Source: an uncultured Bacillota bacterium (lineage in GTDB: Bacteria; Bacillota; Clostridia; Peptostreptococcales; Anaerovoracaceae). From it: a stretch of DNA of 13,107 nucleotides. Every line of letters begins with the position of its first letter. Positions within the stretch are counted from its first letter, which is position 1. Below, in pieces: positions 1-5,293 of the stretch. The stretch covers positions 1 through 13,107 of the forward strand of contig CAMNNV010000023.1 of NCBI GenBank assembly GCA_946546075.1, in the 5' to 3' direction. The notes under the pieces are model-generated. The model saw nothing but the letters and a program-made list of their open reading frames with translations, was not told where the DNA came from and did not search any database. The position numbers and the translations under genes were made by a program.

Positions 1-32
1 GGCCAGGACCGGATCAAACAGGTTGTCCTGTT

Positions 33-185
33 CTACCTTGAGGAGCCTCTCATAGGATTCAGGATCCCATTCTTCTCCCAGTGATACCGCTTCCGCATGA
101 CGATCCCGATACAGCTGTACACAAGCATCATCTTTTCGTGCAGGATCTTGTCCAGGTCACGGTCGAGCTGCTTAAGGCTGGCCAT
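33..185 (-). CDS. Small early phage protein, probably frameshifted and cut by the window edge
   Basis: A 50-codon reading frame opens with ATG at 185 behind a GAGGGGGTGG ribosome binding site and ends at TAG 33-35. Its first half (MASLKQLDRDLDKILHEK...) is amphipathic and charged and uses the G/C-ending codons typical of this phage. After about residue 36 the codon quality drops. The -1 frame then becomes the coding-looking one and stays open to base 1 (EWDPESYERLLKVEQDNLFDPVLA), with no ATG, GTG or TTG start of its own. I infer a single gene split by a one-base loss near 70-80, by programmed frameshifting or by an assembly error, with its true end left of the window. It is the most downstream visible member of the leftward early operon. 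I do not recognise the family. Confidence 0.5.
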   Translation of the reverse strand: MASLKQLDRDLDKILHEKMMLVYSCIGIVMRKRYHWEKNGILNPMRGSSR

Positions 186-345
186 CGTTCCACCCCCTCA
201 GATATTCCATCTGCTCCTGGTCCTCCAGCTCTTGGTCCCAGTCATCTCCAGGCAGAAGCAGGATCCCAATGATCACGCCCGCTGCCGCCAACATTGCCGC
301 AAAAGCAAACAGCGCTATGGCGCTCATCAAAATATACTTCAGCAT
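172..345 (-). CDS. Small single-pass membrane protein, early operon
   Basis: This 57-aa ORF starts at ATG 345 after a GGAGGAAAAG ribosome binding site and stops at TAA 172-174. Residues 4-31 are a long hydrophobic segment (LMSAIALFAFAAML, then VIIGILLL), followed by an acidic, Glu/Gln-rich tail (GDDWDQELEDQEQ). The layout suggests a single transmembrane helix with a short cytoplasmic or extracellular acidic tail, but orientation cannot be decided from sequence. It overlaps the upstream gene by 7 bases and the downstream gene by 14, which indicates translational coupling in the early operon. No family is recognised. Superinfection exclusion or another membrane role is possible but unsupported. 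Confidence 0.72.
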   Translation of the reverse strand: MLKYILMSAIALFAFAAMLAAAGVIIGILLLPGDDWDQELEDQEQMEYLRGWNDGQP

Positions 346-512
346 CCCTTTTCCTCCATCTTCCTGATCATCTCCTGCAGGCGCTCCATGACCTTGATCG
401 ACTCTATCCCCATGCTCAATGCTTCATAGGCCGTGTCTGTCAAGACAGGGTCCCACGGCCCCGGATTCCTGAGCCTTTCCAGTTGGTCGATCGCCTCTTC
501 AGGTCTTATCAT
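339..512 (-). CDS. Hypothetical small helical protein, early operon
   Basis: A 57-aa ORF begins at ATG 512 behind a very good GGAGGAGG ribosome binding site and ends at TGA 339-341. The start overlaps the end of the upstream gene by 14 bases, and its own stop overlaps the downstream membrane protein. The sequence is soluble and predicted helical (EEAIDQLERLRNPGPWDPV, then SIKVMERLQEMIRKMEEKGC), with charged heptad-like spacing in the last 20 residues. It carries no catalytic motif that I recognise. Its position and codon use match the rest of the leftward early operon. Confidence 0.75.
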   Translation of the reverse strand: MIRPEEAIDQLERLRNPGPWDPVLTDTAYEALSMGIESIKVMERLQEMIRKMEEKGC

Positions 513-705
513 CCTTGTCCTCCTCCAGATCTACTCGTCTATAGCTACAGGTCTTAAGCAGCCCCTTCTTGTATTTCCCAGCTGAAGATTTGATCGTGTT
601 GGCAGACTTGCCCGTTATCCTTGCCAGCTCCTCAGCTGAGTTAGCTACGGCCAGAGGCAGCTCGTACTCGTCTCTGGTGACGAGCATCCATATCGTCTTA
701 CTCAT
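499..705 (-). CDS. Small HTH-like hypothetical phage protein
   Basis: The likely start is ATG 705, giving 68 aa (MSKTIWMLVTRDEYELPLAV...). A longer in-frame start at 750 would lie far inside the upstream gene and has no ribosome binding site. The start sits in the GATGAGTAA that ends the upstream gene (8-base overlap), so translation is probably coupled. The middle (AEELARITGKSANTIKSSAGKYKKG) resembles a helix-turn-helix: a short helix, a TGKS turn and a recognition-like helix rich in Ser, Asn and Lys. The tail is very acidic (VDLEEDKDDKT). Small proteins of this look are, to my recollection, common in phages of gut Bacillota. A DNA-binding role is inference only. Confidence 0.72.
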   Translation of the reverse strand: MSKTIWMLVTRDEYELPLAVANSAEELARITGKSANTIKSSAGKYKKGLLKTCSYRRVDLEEDKDDKT

Positions 706-883
706 CACCAGCGAAGAAGGTGTTCCAGACCACTGAACACACCATCCCATTAATCCAGACAGAAGGCTCCAGCCAAATTGGGAAACCTATCTCCTCTTCT
801 GGCTGGTCAATGGCAGCTTTAACAACGGCGGTGCCTGCAGCGATGTAAGCCGCTAGGCAAAACAGCAGAATCTTTATGATCAT
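698..883 (-). CDS. Small membrane protein overlapping the 3' end of the Rep gene
   Basis: This 61-aa ORF starts at ATG 883 with an excellent AAAGGAGG ribosome binding site and 5-base spacing. Residues 1-25 form a hydrophobic N-terminal helix (IIKILLFCLAAYIAAGTAVV) that could be a membrane anchor or an uncleaved signal. A second, less hydrophobic patch follows at 34-56 with several Trp residues. The first 65 bases lie inside the end of the upstream replication gene in another frame. Its stop overlaps the start of the downstream gene. No family is recognised. Confidence 0.72.
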   Translation of the reverse strand: MIIKILLFCLAAYIAAGTAVVKAAIDQPEEEIGFPIWLEPSVWINGMVCSVVWNTFFAGDE

Positions 884-1637
884 GTTTTCCTCCTTTGATC
901 TTGACCATCCTGTATGTCATCCAGTCATATCCATCCCCATCCCATGACCTGGCCACCGACTCTTTATCGATGTACCAGCCTTCCGGAGCCTTCGGTTCCT
1001 TCCGGAATGTGGAAGCTCCCACGATCTCTTTCCTGATCTTCGGCAACCTAAGGTTCCTTGACCTCGAATAGCCCTGCTTCATGATGCAGTCTCCCTTGCC
1101 TGCGGTCTTCAGGAGATAGGATGCCAGCTTCGCGTAGTCCCCATTCGTGTTCAGCGGCGAACAGTGGACTGTGGATCCTTTCTTCCCAGGCTCCGGATCC
1201 GGATATACCTGGTCCCATATCTTCTGGATGATCCTCGTATCTATGTGGTTGATCACCATGTGGTGATGCCTGCTCCCCCGCGTCCCTATCTCCATGACAT
1301 GGACCCACTTCATCTCCCGTCCCTGCTTCCGGTATTCCTCCCGGAGCTTCCTGACGAATCTCTGGAAGTCCTTCTTCATGTCCTCCGGATCCCTGTATGG
1401 GTCTCCTTTGCGATGGATGTACCCGAAGTTGATATGCAGATCTCCATCCTCGAAGTTCTCATTCAGGAGCCAGCGCAGCTTCCTCTCCCTCCGGATCTCG
1501 TTGGACAGCTGTTGGCGATATGACGTCGGCTTCTTCTTCTCTTTTCGGCTCCCTCCTTTCCGGTCATGGGCCCGGTCATGGTACTTGATGACCTCTATGG
1601 TATTTCCCGCGTAGACGGTCATTTTGATGTAAGCCAT
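819..1637 (-). CDS. Rolling-circle replication-associated protein (HUH endonuclease, REP_ORF2/G2P-like)
   Basis: The 272-aa protein starts at ATG 1637 behind AGAGGCAGG. HUH endonucleases nick one strand at an origin and stay covalently attached through a Tyr. The HUH metal-binding motif is visible as RHHHMVIN (H124-x-H126), preceded by strand-like WVHVMEIG at 111-118. A Tyr-rich helix, DYAKLASYLLKTAGK (Y168, Y174, K177), follows at the spacing of the catalytic Tyr helix. This order matches the REP_ORF2/G2P type found in inoviruses, microviruses and Bacillota prophage regions; the assignment is from memory of the family. The N-terminus (1-60) is very basic and the final 15 residues look non-conserved because they overlap the next gene. 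It is preceded by a terminator and a 15-bp palindrome. An HUH Rep as the only replication gene visible in a tailed-phage early region is unusual. Other replication genes may lie left of the window. Confidence 0.82.
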   Translation of the reverse strand: MAYIKMTVYAGNTIEVIKYHDRAHDRKGGSRKEKKKPTSYRQQLSNEIRRERKLRWLLNENFEDGDLHINFGYIHRKGDPYRDPEDMKKDFQRFVRKLREEYRKQGREMKWVHVMEIGTRGSRHHHMVINHIDTRIIQKIWDQVYPDPEPGKKGSTVHCSPLNTNGDYAKLASYLLKTAGKGDCIMKQGYSRSRNLRLPKIRKEIVGASTFRKEPKAPEGWYIDKESVARSWDGDGYDWMTYRMVKIKGGKHDHKDSAVLPSGLHRCRHRRC

Positions 1638-1682
1638 GGCCTGCCTCTGTCCTAAAGATAATGGTCTTATCGGGTCTCTTAA

Positions 1683-1697
1683 GCCGCTCTGAGCGGC
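1683..1697. repeat. 15-bp perfect palindrome upstream of Rep
   Basis: GCCGCTC-T-GAGCGGC lies 46 bases upstream of the Rep start codon, between it and the terminator at 1701-1730. It could be an operator, part of a replication origin, or simply an extra hairpin. A TCTTATC string lies next to it at 1665-1671. Function is unknown. Confidence 0.6.
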
Positions 1698-1700
1698 CTC

Positions 1701-1730
1701 TAAAAATGCCCGGAGGCTTTTGCCCCCGGG
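1701..1730 (-). terminator. Intrinsic terminator between early gene block and Rep
   Basis: On the minus strand a 9-bp stem (CCCGGGGGC, AAAA loop, GCCTCCGGG, one G-U pair) is followed by CATTTTTA. It lies just past the stop of the 78-aa membrane protein and before Rep. It should therefore limit read-through from the early promoter into Rep unless antitermination occurs. Confidence 0.75.
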
Positions 1731-1736
1731 ATCTGA

Positions 1737-1973
1737 TCACTTATGATTTCGGCGATTTCGGCACCTCCGGCAGCGTATCCGCTCCTCGGTCTCTGCCCGG
1801 CCTACGATGAGGTCCAGGCAGAGATATGAGACCGCTGCCACAAAGAACGGCAGGAACATCTCCGCGCCTGCGGCCTGGTAGCCTCTCATGAGCCAGGCCA
1901 GCTTATCGAAGATCGGGAAGGATGCCGCTCCCATATTGACGGCCACAAGGGCCGACCACATCCTTCTTGTCAT
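1737..1973 (-). CDS. Small two-helix membrane protein, early operon
   Basis: This 78-aa ORF starts at ATG 1973 in an ATGA overlap with the preceding gene and has a GGAAGAGAGG ribosome binding site. Two hydrophobic segments are visible: about 5-20 (MWSALVAVNMGAASFPIF) and about 38-57 (EMFLPFFVAAVSYLCLDLIV). A strongly basic, Cys-containing tail follows (RIRCRRCRNRRNHK, C69 and C72). The positive-inside rule would place the tail in the cytoplasm. It is the last gene before the terminator at 1701-1730. No family is recognised; a holin-like or membrane-associated accessory role is only a guess. Confidence 0.7.
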   Translation of the reverse strand: MTRRMWSALVAVNMGAASFPIFDKLAWLMRGYQAAGAEMFLPFFVAAVSYLCLDLIVGRAETEERIRCRRCRNRRNHK

Positions 1974-2335
1974 ATCTGCCTCTCTTCCTTCTGCTTGTGC
2001 TCTACCGTGACGGCCATCCCCGTCTTTGTCCGCTTCATTCTGATCCTGACGCCCCCCTCCATAGCGATGGAGATGTCCTCTATCTTTCCTATCTGGATCC
2101 CCTGGACCGCATCTGTCAGAGGCTTCACCGCATCCGGGAAGGCGTCATCACAAATGCTGAATATGATCTTCTGGGCACGTTCCGCCTGCTTCTTCCTCTT
2201 TCTGACTGTCTCAGCCATAGGACAGCCGCAGGCTTCCGTGGCCAGCCTGTCCACTATTGCCTGCTCCGCTTCCTCCGGAGCTTCCACGTTCGTCGGGTTC
2301 CCGCAGTATTTGCAGTATCCTGTTGTTAAAACCAT
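1970..2335 (-). CDS. Zinc-ribbon-like hypothetical phage protein
   Basis: The 121-aa ORF starts at ATG 2335 after an AGGAGTAGG ribosome binding site. Four cysteines in the first 40 residues, C8-x2-C11 (YCKYCGN) and C36-x-C38 (EACGCPM), suggest a bound zinc. They are followed by a helical basic stretch (ETVRKRKKQAERAQKIIF) and a C-terminal half with beta-rich alternation (ISIAMEGGVRIRMKRTKTGMAVTVEHK). It overlaps the downstream membrane gene by 4 bases. To my recollection this combination is common in early regions of Bacillota phages, usually annotated as hypothetical. DNA or RNA binding is plausible but unproven. Confidence 0.78.
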   Translation of the reverse strand: MVLTTGYCKYCGNPTNVEAPEEAEQAIVDRLATEACGCPMAETVRKRKKQAERAQKIIFSICDDAFPDAVKPLTDAVQGIQIGKIEDISIAMEGGVRIRMKRTKTGMAVTVEHKQKEERQI

Positions 2336-2665
2336 TTACCTACTCCTGTCCCAGGCCGGAATCTTCCGGCCGAAAATGTACTCCGAGGACGCGCAGAACT
2401 GCAGCTCCCCGGTCCTCAGCATGACCCTGAAATACCTGTCACGCCACCAGTGACGCCCTTTGCTGTCCACAAGGTAATCCGTACAGATGAACCAGAAGTC
2501 GTCCTTCTTCCGGATCTGGGAGCCTATGTACTCCATCTGGAAGTAGAGCTCACCTTTCGTTTCCTTGTCGATCATCGGATAGTCCCCGAAGAATCCCTGG
2601 GCATCTGACATCCAGTCCAGATCATGATCTGTAATCTCGGTATAATCATTCGGGTCCAGGTTCAT
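2336..2665 (-). CDS. Hypothetical acidic/aromatic phage protein
   Basis: A 109-aa ORF runs from ATG 2665 (GGAAAG ribosome binding site, start inside the last 20 bases of the upstream gene) to its stop at 2336, directly abutting the next start. The first 35 residues are acidic (DPNDYTEITDHDLDW). The rest is rich in aromatics with strand-like alternation (DDFWFICTDYLVDSKGRHWWRDRYFRVML). No transmembrane segment and no recognised motif are present. It is tightly packed within the early operon, which supports its being a real gene. Confidence 0.72.
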   Translation of the reverse strand: MNLDPNDYTEITDHDLDWMSDAQGFFGDYPMIDKETKGELYFQMEYIGSQIRKKDDFWFICTDYLVDSKGRHWWRDRYFRVMLRTGELQFCASSEYIFGRKIPAWDRSR

Positions 2666-3098
2666 CGTCTTTCCAGTCTGCCGTAATCTTTAGAGGCCGG
2701 TCCGTGTCCACCTTGATCGGGACAGGGATCCAGTCCACCTTCTTGACGGTCTTCTGCAGCGTCACCAGCTTCTTCTTCATTTCCGCGGATGCCTTGTCCA
2801 GGTCTCCCGTCCTCCGGTCGATGTATACGACCTTCTCGTTCACTTCCCTGAGGAGCCTCCGGACGTCCAGGAGGACAGGATCTTCTCTGCCCTCCTCTTC
2901 TTTGCATCTGGTAAGGAAAGTATTGAGAACATCAATGGCGTTCTCTTCGTTCTCGCATTCAACAGGGACCGGCGTGGAATTCCCTTTAAGATAGACCACG
3001 ATTCCTGTCGTCGGCCCTCCGGAGCCCTTCCAGCTCCCTACCTTCAGCCCCGCGATCTGTTCCGGATCAAAGGCCGCTCCCTTCATCTGTATCAGCAT
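2646..3098 (-). CDS. Hypothetical protein with central coiled-coil region
   Basis: I place the start at ATG 3098 (MLIQMKGAAFDPEQ), behind GGAGACACGAA. The longer in-frame start at 3194 would overlap the upstream gene by more than 120 bases and encodes a very basic, non-conserved-looking leader. The resulting protein is 150 aa. The N-terminal part (KVGSWKGSGGPTTGIVVYLKG) looks beta-rich. Residues about 75-122 (VRRLLREVNEKVVYIDRR, then KASAEMKKKLVTLQKTVKKV) have heptad-like spacing that suggests a coiled coil. The C-terminus is Pro/Asp-rich. The function is not recognised. Confidence 0.7.
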   Translation of the reverse strand: MLIQMKGAAFDPEQIAGLKVGSWKGSGGPTTGIVVYLKGNSTPVPVECENEENAIDVLNTFLTRCKEEEGREDPVLLDVRRLLREVNEKVVYIDRRTGDLDKASAEMKKKLVTLQKTVKKVDWIPVPIKVDTDRPLKITADWKDDEPGPE

Positions 3099-3273
3099 TT
3101 CGTGTCTCCATGTGATTCTTCGGGACCGCATAGCCTGGCCATACGATCTTGTAGTCCGCTTCCGACTTATAAAAGGGGCAGAATGTCTCATCACAGATCC
3201 ATTCCTTCAGGGCAAAGCACCCTTTCCCTTTTGCCTCCGTCTTAGCAAACACGCAGGTTTCCTTCTGTCTCAT
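3067..3273 (-). CDS. Small four-cysteine (probable zinc-binding) phage protein
   Basis: This 68-aa ORF starts at ATG 3273 in an ATGA overlap with the preceding stop and has GGGAAGGAATG as a plausible ribosome binding site. Cysteines at 7, 19, 27 and 32 (KETCVFA, GKGCFAL, WICDETFCPFYKS) form a compact four-Cys pattern that probably binds zinc. The last 30 residues are variable-looking and overlap the next gene by 32 bases. Proteins of this type are, from memory, frequent small members of Bacillota phage early operons with no known function. Confidence 0.76.
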   Translation of the reverse strand: MRQKETCVFAKTEAKGKGCFALKEWICDETFCPFYKSEADYKIVWPGYAVPKNHMETRNADTDEGSGL

Positions 3274-3596
3274 TCCTTCCCCTTCTCCCAGGGCTTCTCC
3301 TTCAGGAATGCTACCATCTCAGTGATTGACTTCCGGCAGTCATGGTAGTGGGCTCCAGGCGTCAGGATCGCGTATCTCAGATCAGTCCCCAGATATTTGG
3401 GCCGCGGGCGCTCTTTTGAATGCCAGTCGGTCCTTGTCACCAATCTTTCCTCCACGCAAAGGAACTCCCCCGAAGGGACCTTGTACGTGTAGTAGGCGGT
3501 TTCGGTAAGCGGATCCACGTGCCAGAGATCCCATTTTTTGTAGGCGTCGATGAACTGGCGCCTCTTCTTGTCATTTGTCAGTTCATTAAGTGTCAA
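3270..3596 (-). CDS. Hypothetical early phage protein
   Basis: I choose the TTG at 3596, preceded by GAAGGAGA at 7-base spacing and overlapping the upstream stop by 11 bases, which gives 108 aa (LTLNELTNDKKRR...). Alternatives are ATG 3641 and ATG 3680. Both lie deep in the upstream gene and have poorer ribosome binding sites. The protein opens with a basic helix (NDKKRRQFIDAYKKWDLW), continues with strand-like YYTYKVPSGEFLCVEERLV, and includes an HYHDCRK motif and a basic C-terminus (FLKEKPWEKGKE). No family is recognised. The stop forms an ATGA overlap with the next start. Confidence 0.66.
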   Translation of the reverse strand: MTLNELTNDKKRRQFIDAYKKWDLWHVDPLTETAYYTYKVPSGEFLCVEERLVTRTDWHSKERPRPKYLGTDLRYAILTPGAHYHDCRKSITEMVAFLKEKPWEKGKE

Positions 3597-3792
3597 TGCG
3601 TGCTCTCCTTCCTGCTCTTTCAGCATTTCCTTTGTCGTCATAGACGAGGCAGTATCCTCCGCCTCCTGGATAGATGACATCCACGCAGCAGGTCCCTTTT
3701 TCTTCGGCTATCACTCTCGCCTGGGCCTCTGCCAGATGAGGTTCTATGAAGGTGATAACTGCCTCGTCTATCCGGATCTTGTACAAGACCAA
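3586..3792 (-). CDS. Small hypothetical protein, TTG start
   Basis: The in-frame ORF could open at TTG 3840. The best ribosome binding site is AAGGAG, 7 bases before the TTG at 3792, giving 68 aa (LVLYKIRIDEAVITF...). The body looks like a genuine small alpha/beta protein: a strand, the helix EPHLAEAQARVIAEEKG, then a strand-rich CCVDVIYPGGGGYCLVYDDKGN. A competing frame at 3638-3910 covers much of the same DNA but turns into Arg/Ser/Gly-rich low-quality sequence. I therefore prefer this one from about 3792 onward. The function is unknown. Confidence 0.58.
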   Translation of the reverse strand: MVLYKIRIDEAVITFIEPHLAEAQARVIAEEKGTCCVDVIYPGGGGYCLVYDDKGNAERAGRRARIDT

Positions 3793-3952
3793 GATCCAGC
3801 TCCTTTCCGGCTGCCATGAGCGGTTCCTTCCACATTTCAAGCCTAATTAAGAACACATGAGCGAGTGTCATAAGTAGCTGGATATTTTCAGAGCTCCCAC
3901 TCCTGCCCATGGCAGCCTTTTGTTTTATTTGAACCGGTCGCCCGGCCCAGTG

Positions 3953-4036
3953 CTATTTGAGTGCAACATACCAGTAGAGCCAGAGGACTCCTGATGCCGC
4001 TACGATGGCCCAGTCAATGGGCTCCATCCCCGGCAT
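3953..4036 (-). CDS. 27-aa single-helix membrane peptide
   Basis: A very short ORF (MPGMEPIDWAIVAASGVLWL...) starts at ATG 4036, overlapping the upstream TGA by one base (TGATG), and ends at TAG 3953-3955. Residues 9-26 are a near-perfect transmembrane helix rich in Ala, Val, Trp and Tyr. An internal ATG (residue 4) is an alternative start. The stop/start coupling to another membrane ORF and the uninterrupted hydrophobic helix argue that it is translated, but so short an ORF remains uncertain. Confidence 0.5.
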   Translation of the reverse strand: MPGMEPIDWAIVAASGVLWLYWYVALK

Positions 4037-4173
4037 CAGATTTCCATCCTCATGCCGGCGAAGTAGATACCCGCTGCCCCTGCCAGAACAGGGACCGCTG
4101 CCAGCCATGTGCTCTCTATCATGGCCGTCCCCAGCAGGAAGGCCGTGATCGCTATCATTCCCATGATCTTCAT
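4036..4173 (-). CDS. 45-aa small membrane protein
   Basis: ATG 4173 overlaps the TGA of the Cro-like gene in a TTATGA arrangement, and a GGAG lies 6 bases upstream. The product consists almost wholly of two hydrophobic stretches, about 2-18 (KIMGMIAITAFLLGTAM) and about 22-41 (TWLAAVPVLAGAAGIYFAG), ending in RMEI. It may form a helical hairpin. It lies second or third in the transcript from the leftward early promoter. No family is recognised. Confidence 0.65.
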   Translation of the reverse strand: MKIMGMIAITAFLLGTAMIESTWLAAVPVLAGAAGIYFAGMRMEI

Positions 4174-4418
4174 AACATCGCTCCTTCTCTGGCAGCCTTA
4201 TATACCGCCAGCGTCTCTTCCTCCGTCATGTGGAGGAACCGGCATACGGCTTCCAGCGTACAGATCGGCATGGTCCCCGGATGCTCCCGGTATTTTCTCC
4301 ATGTCTGTCTGCACAGGCCTGCCGACTTTGCCAGCTGGTCCTGGCTCACATGGCGATCCTTTGCCGCCAGCGTCATCATGCGGTCAAAGGCGTCTCTCCT
4401 CTTTACGAACGTCTGCAT
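4170..4418 (-). CDS. Cro-like XRE/HTH regulator
   Basis: An 82-aa protein begins at ATG 4418 after GGGAGGTGG. A helix-turn-helix is visible at about 24-50: SQDQLAKSAGLCRQTWRKY, with Q-L-A-K-S-A-G-L in the first helix and turn and R-Q-T-W-R-K-Y as the recognition helix. A C-terminal helix (TEEETLAVYKAAREG) follows. The size and position, early in the transcript divergent from the repressor, fit a Cro or early regulator that would act on the same operator array. That is inference from gene order. It is separated by 15 bases from the upstream 53-aa gene and overlaps the next membrane gene by 4 bases. Confidence 0.78.
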   Translation of the reverse strand: MQTFVKRRDAFDRMMTLAAKDRHVSQDQLAKSAGLCRQTWRKYREHPGTMPICTLEAVCRFLHMTEEETLAVYKAAREGAML

Positions 4419-4433
4419 TTTTCCACCTCCCTA

Positions 4434-4595
4434 TCAGGCGGGCTGGTTTTCTTCCTGATCAGGCTTAGCAGCCTTGATCATGATCACAGCCTCCCCCGCT
4501 CCAAGCAGGTAGGCCCTCTGGGCCTCTGTCATGTCCGGCAGGGCCTCTTTGATCACTTCGAGGATCTTCTGCTCATCTTCGGTGAGTACTGCCAT
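4434..4595 (-). CDS. 53-aa first gene of the leftward early transcript
   Basis: The chosen start is ATG 4595 (MAVLTEDEQKILEVI...), 7 bases after AAGGAGGTGCC. The frame is open back to 4670, but that extension would begin upstream of the predicted transcription start and is rejected. The protein is acidic and helical, with the motif ALPDMTEAQRAYLLGAGEAV. To my recollection this resembles the C-terminal helix pairs seen next to or within repressors of Bacillota phages. It is the first gene behind the early promoter, about 40 bases from the predicted start site, so it should be the first protein made on induction. A regulatory role is possible but not shown. Confidence 0.72.
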   Translation of the reverse strand: MAVLTEDEQKILEVIKEALPDMTEAQRAYLLGAGEAVIMIKAAKPDQEENQPA

Positions 4596-4627
4596 AGGCA
4601 CCTCCTTTCTTGTCGTTGCGTTTCTCT

Positions 4628-4693
4628 GTTTCGTTGAATACATAGTAATATTCGTCGAATACTTTGTCAATAACCTTTTGTATTCTTTGTGTA
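4628..4693. promoter_or_regulatory. Three-site operator array of the lysis/lysogeny switch
   Basis: O2 at 4649-4661 is an odd-centred perfect palindrome, TATTCGTCGAATA. O1 at 4628-4640 (GTTTCGTTGAATA) matches it at 10 of 13 positions and O3 at 4681-4693 (TATTCTTTGTGTA) at 9 of 13. Centres are 21 bases (two helical turns) and 32 bases (three turns) apart, so the sites face the same side of the helix. O1 covers the leftward start site, O2 fills the leftward -35/-10 spacer, and O3 lies between the two divergent promoters. This is a lambda-like arrangement. Binding by the 122-aa repressor is inferred. Confidence 0.7.
4642..4670 (-). promoter_or_regulatory. Leftward early promoter
   Basis: On the minus strand TTGACA (4665-4670) and TACTAT (4642-4647) are separated by 17 bases, a near-consensus housekeeping promoter. 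The predicted start is near 4635, about 40 bases before the 53-aa gene. The spacer contains the best operator copy. Confidence 0.85.
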
Positions 4694-4702
4694 CTTTGCT
4701 TG

Positions 4703-4731
4703 TTGACCGAACTTCAGCGTGGCTGTATATT
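4703..4731 (+). promoter_or_regulatory. Repressor maintenance promoter
   Basis: TTGACC (4703-4708) and TATATT (4726-4731) are spaced by 17 bases. The predicted start, near 4738, falls at the AGGAGG of the repressor gene. The leader is therefore extremely short and translation would start close to the mRNA 5' end. The O3-like operator sits 9 bases upstream of the -35. Confidence 0.75.
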
Positions 4732-4752
4732 TGTCATAGGAGGAAAAGAGAA

Positions 4753-5121
4753 ATGACCGCGAATGACAGAATCAGAGCTATCAGGCAGGCCCTCGGCCTG
4801 ACAATGGAGGCGTTCGGGAATAAGCTCGGTGTAAGCCGTGCCGCTATCTCTAATGTCGAAAATGGTAATAGAGGTGTTACAAATCAGCTTTCTCTTGCTA
4901 TCTGCCGAGAGTTCCATGTGAACCCTGCTTATCTGGAAGGGACTTCTGATGAGATGTTCCTGGTGATGACCAGGGAAGAAGAGATCGCGGCTTTTATGGG
5001 CGACGTCCTGAAAGATGGGCCGGACTCCTTCCGGCAGCGCTTCATCGCTATGCTTGCCGGTCTGGATCCGGATGACTGGAAGGTCCTTGAAAAGATCGTT
5101 GAGCAATTAAAAAAGGACTGA
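4753..5121 (+). CDS. CI-like XRE-family phage repressor without peptidase domain
   Basis: I place the start at ATG 4753, 9 bases after AGGAGG (4738-4743). The ORF is open upstream, but that part lies before the promoter. The protein is 122 aa. An HTH_XRE domain spans about 5-64, with GLTMEAFGNKLGVSRAAISN as helices 2-3 and VENGNRG behind. Residues 72-122 are helical and end in LAGLDPDDWKVLEKIVEQL, probably an oligomerisation tail. There is no S24/LexA-type Ser-Lys peptidase domain, so RecA-driven self-cleavage is not expected. It is transcribed divergently from the early operon and convergently with the SOS-controlled 33-aa ORF. Repressor function is inferred from domain and position. Confidence 0.85.
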   Translation: MTANDRIRAIRQALGLTMEAFGNKLGVSRAAISNVENGNRGVTNQLSLAICREFHVNPAYLEGTSDEMFLVMTREEEIAAFMGDVLKDGPDSFRQRFIAMLAGLDPDDWKVLEKIVEQLKKD

Positions 5122-5138
5122 GCATTTCTGCTCAGTCC
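5115..5138. terminator. Shared terminator between repressor and the 33-aa ORF
   Basis: A perfect 10-bp stem, GGACTGAGCA-TTTC-TGCTCAGTCC, contains the repressor stop codon. On the minus strand it is followed by CCTTTTTT-like U-tract (TTTTTT at 5109-5114), so it is a strong terminator for the leftward 33-aa transcript. On the plus strand only CCCCTT follows, so it would be weaker there. Confidence 0.85.
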
Positions 5139-5145
5139 CCTTCGG

Positions 5146-5247
5146 TCACATCATCGCCATAATGAAGAAGTAGATGATCCTCAGCTGCTTCTCATCTGCT
5201 CTGGCCAGGAGCTCGATGATGAGATCTTTAATGATACTGTGTGTCAT
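5146..5247 (-). CDS. 33-aa SOS-controlled peptide, candidate micro-antirepressor
   Basis: ATG 5247 follows AAAGGAAG and the ORF ends at TGA 5146-5148, eight bases before the shared terminator. The peptide (MTHSIIKDLIIELLARADEK, then QLRIIYFFIMAMM) is a probable helix pair. A full transcription unit surrounds it: a promoter with TTGTGA-17-TAAAAT, a LexA box in the spacer, a ribosome binding site and a terminator. This argues strongly that it is real despite its length. LLARADEKQLRIIYFFI aligns with the repressor's C-terminal MLAGLDPDDWKVLEKIV, sharing L, A and D and similar residues at most other positions. Because the repressor lacks a cleavable domain, I infer that this peptide could inactivate it after DNA damage. 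Its hydrophobic end could instead indicate a membrane peptide or SOS-induced toxin. Confidence 0.65.
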   Translation of the reverse strand: MTHSIIKDLIIELLARADEKQLRIIYFFIMAMM

Positions 5248-5293
5248 GTGTGCATCTTCCTTTCAGATCGCACGGCCCGGTAGCGATATGTTT

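Noticed and set aside
3638..3910. 90-aa minus-strand ORF starting at ATG 3910
   Set aside because: No good ribosome binding site, and the second half is Arg/Ser/Gly-rich; the overlapping 3586-3792 frame looks more protein-like. The first half could still be a short unannotated peptide.
3841..3952. Possible terminator CCGG-GCGA-CCGG in the gap between early genes
   Set aside because: The stem is only four pairs and the following sequence is A-rich, not U-rich, in the direction of transcription.
4531..4752. 74-residue N-terminal extension of the repressor
   Set aside because: It runs through the operators and both promoters; ATG 4753 has AGGAGG at 9 bases and begins the HTH domain.
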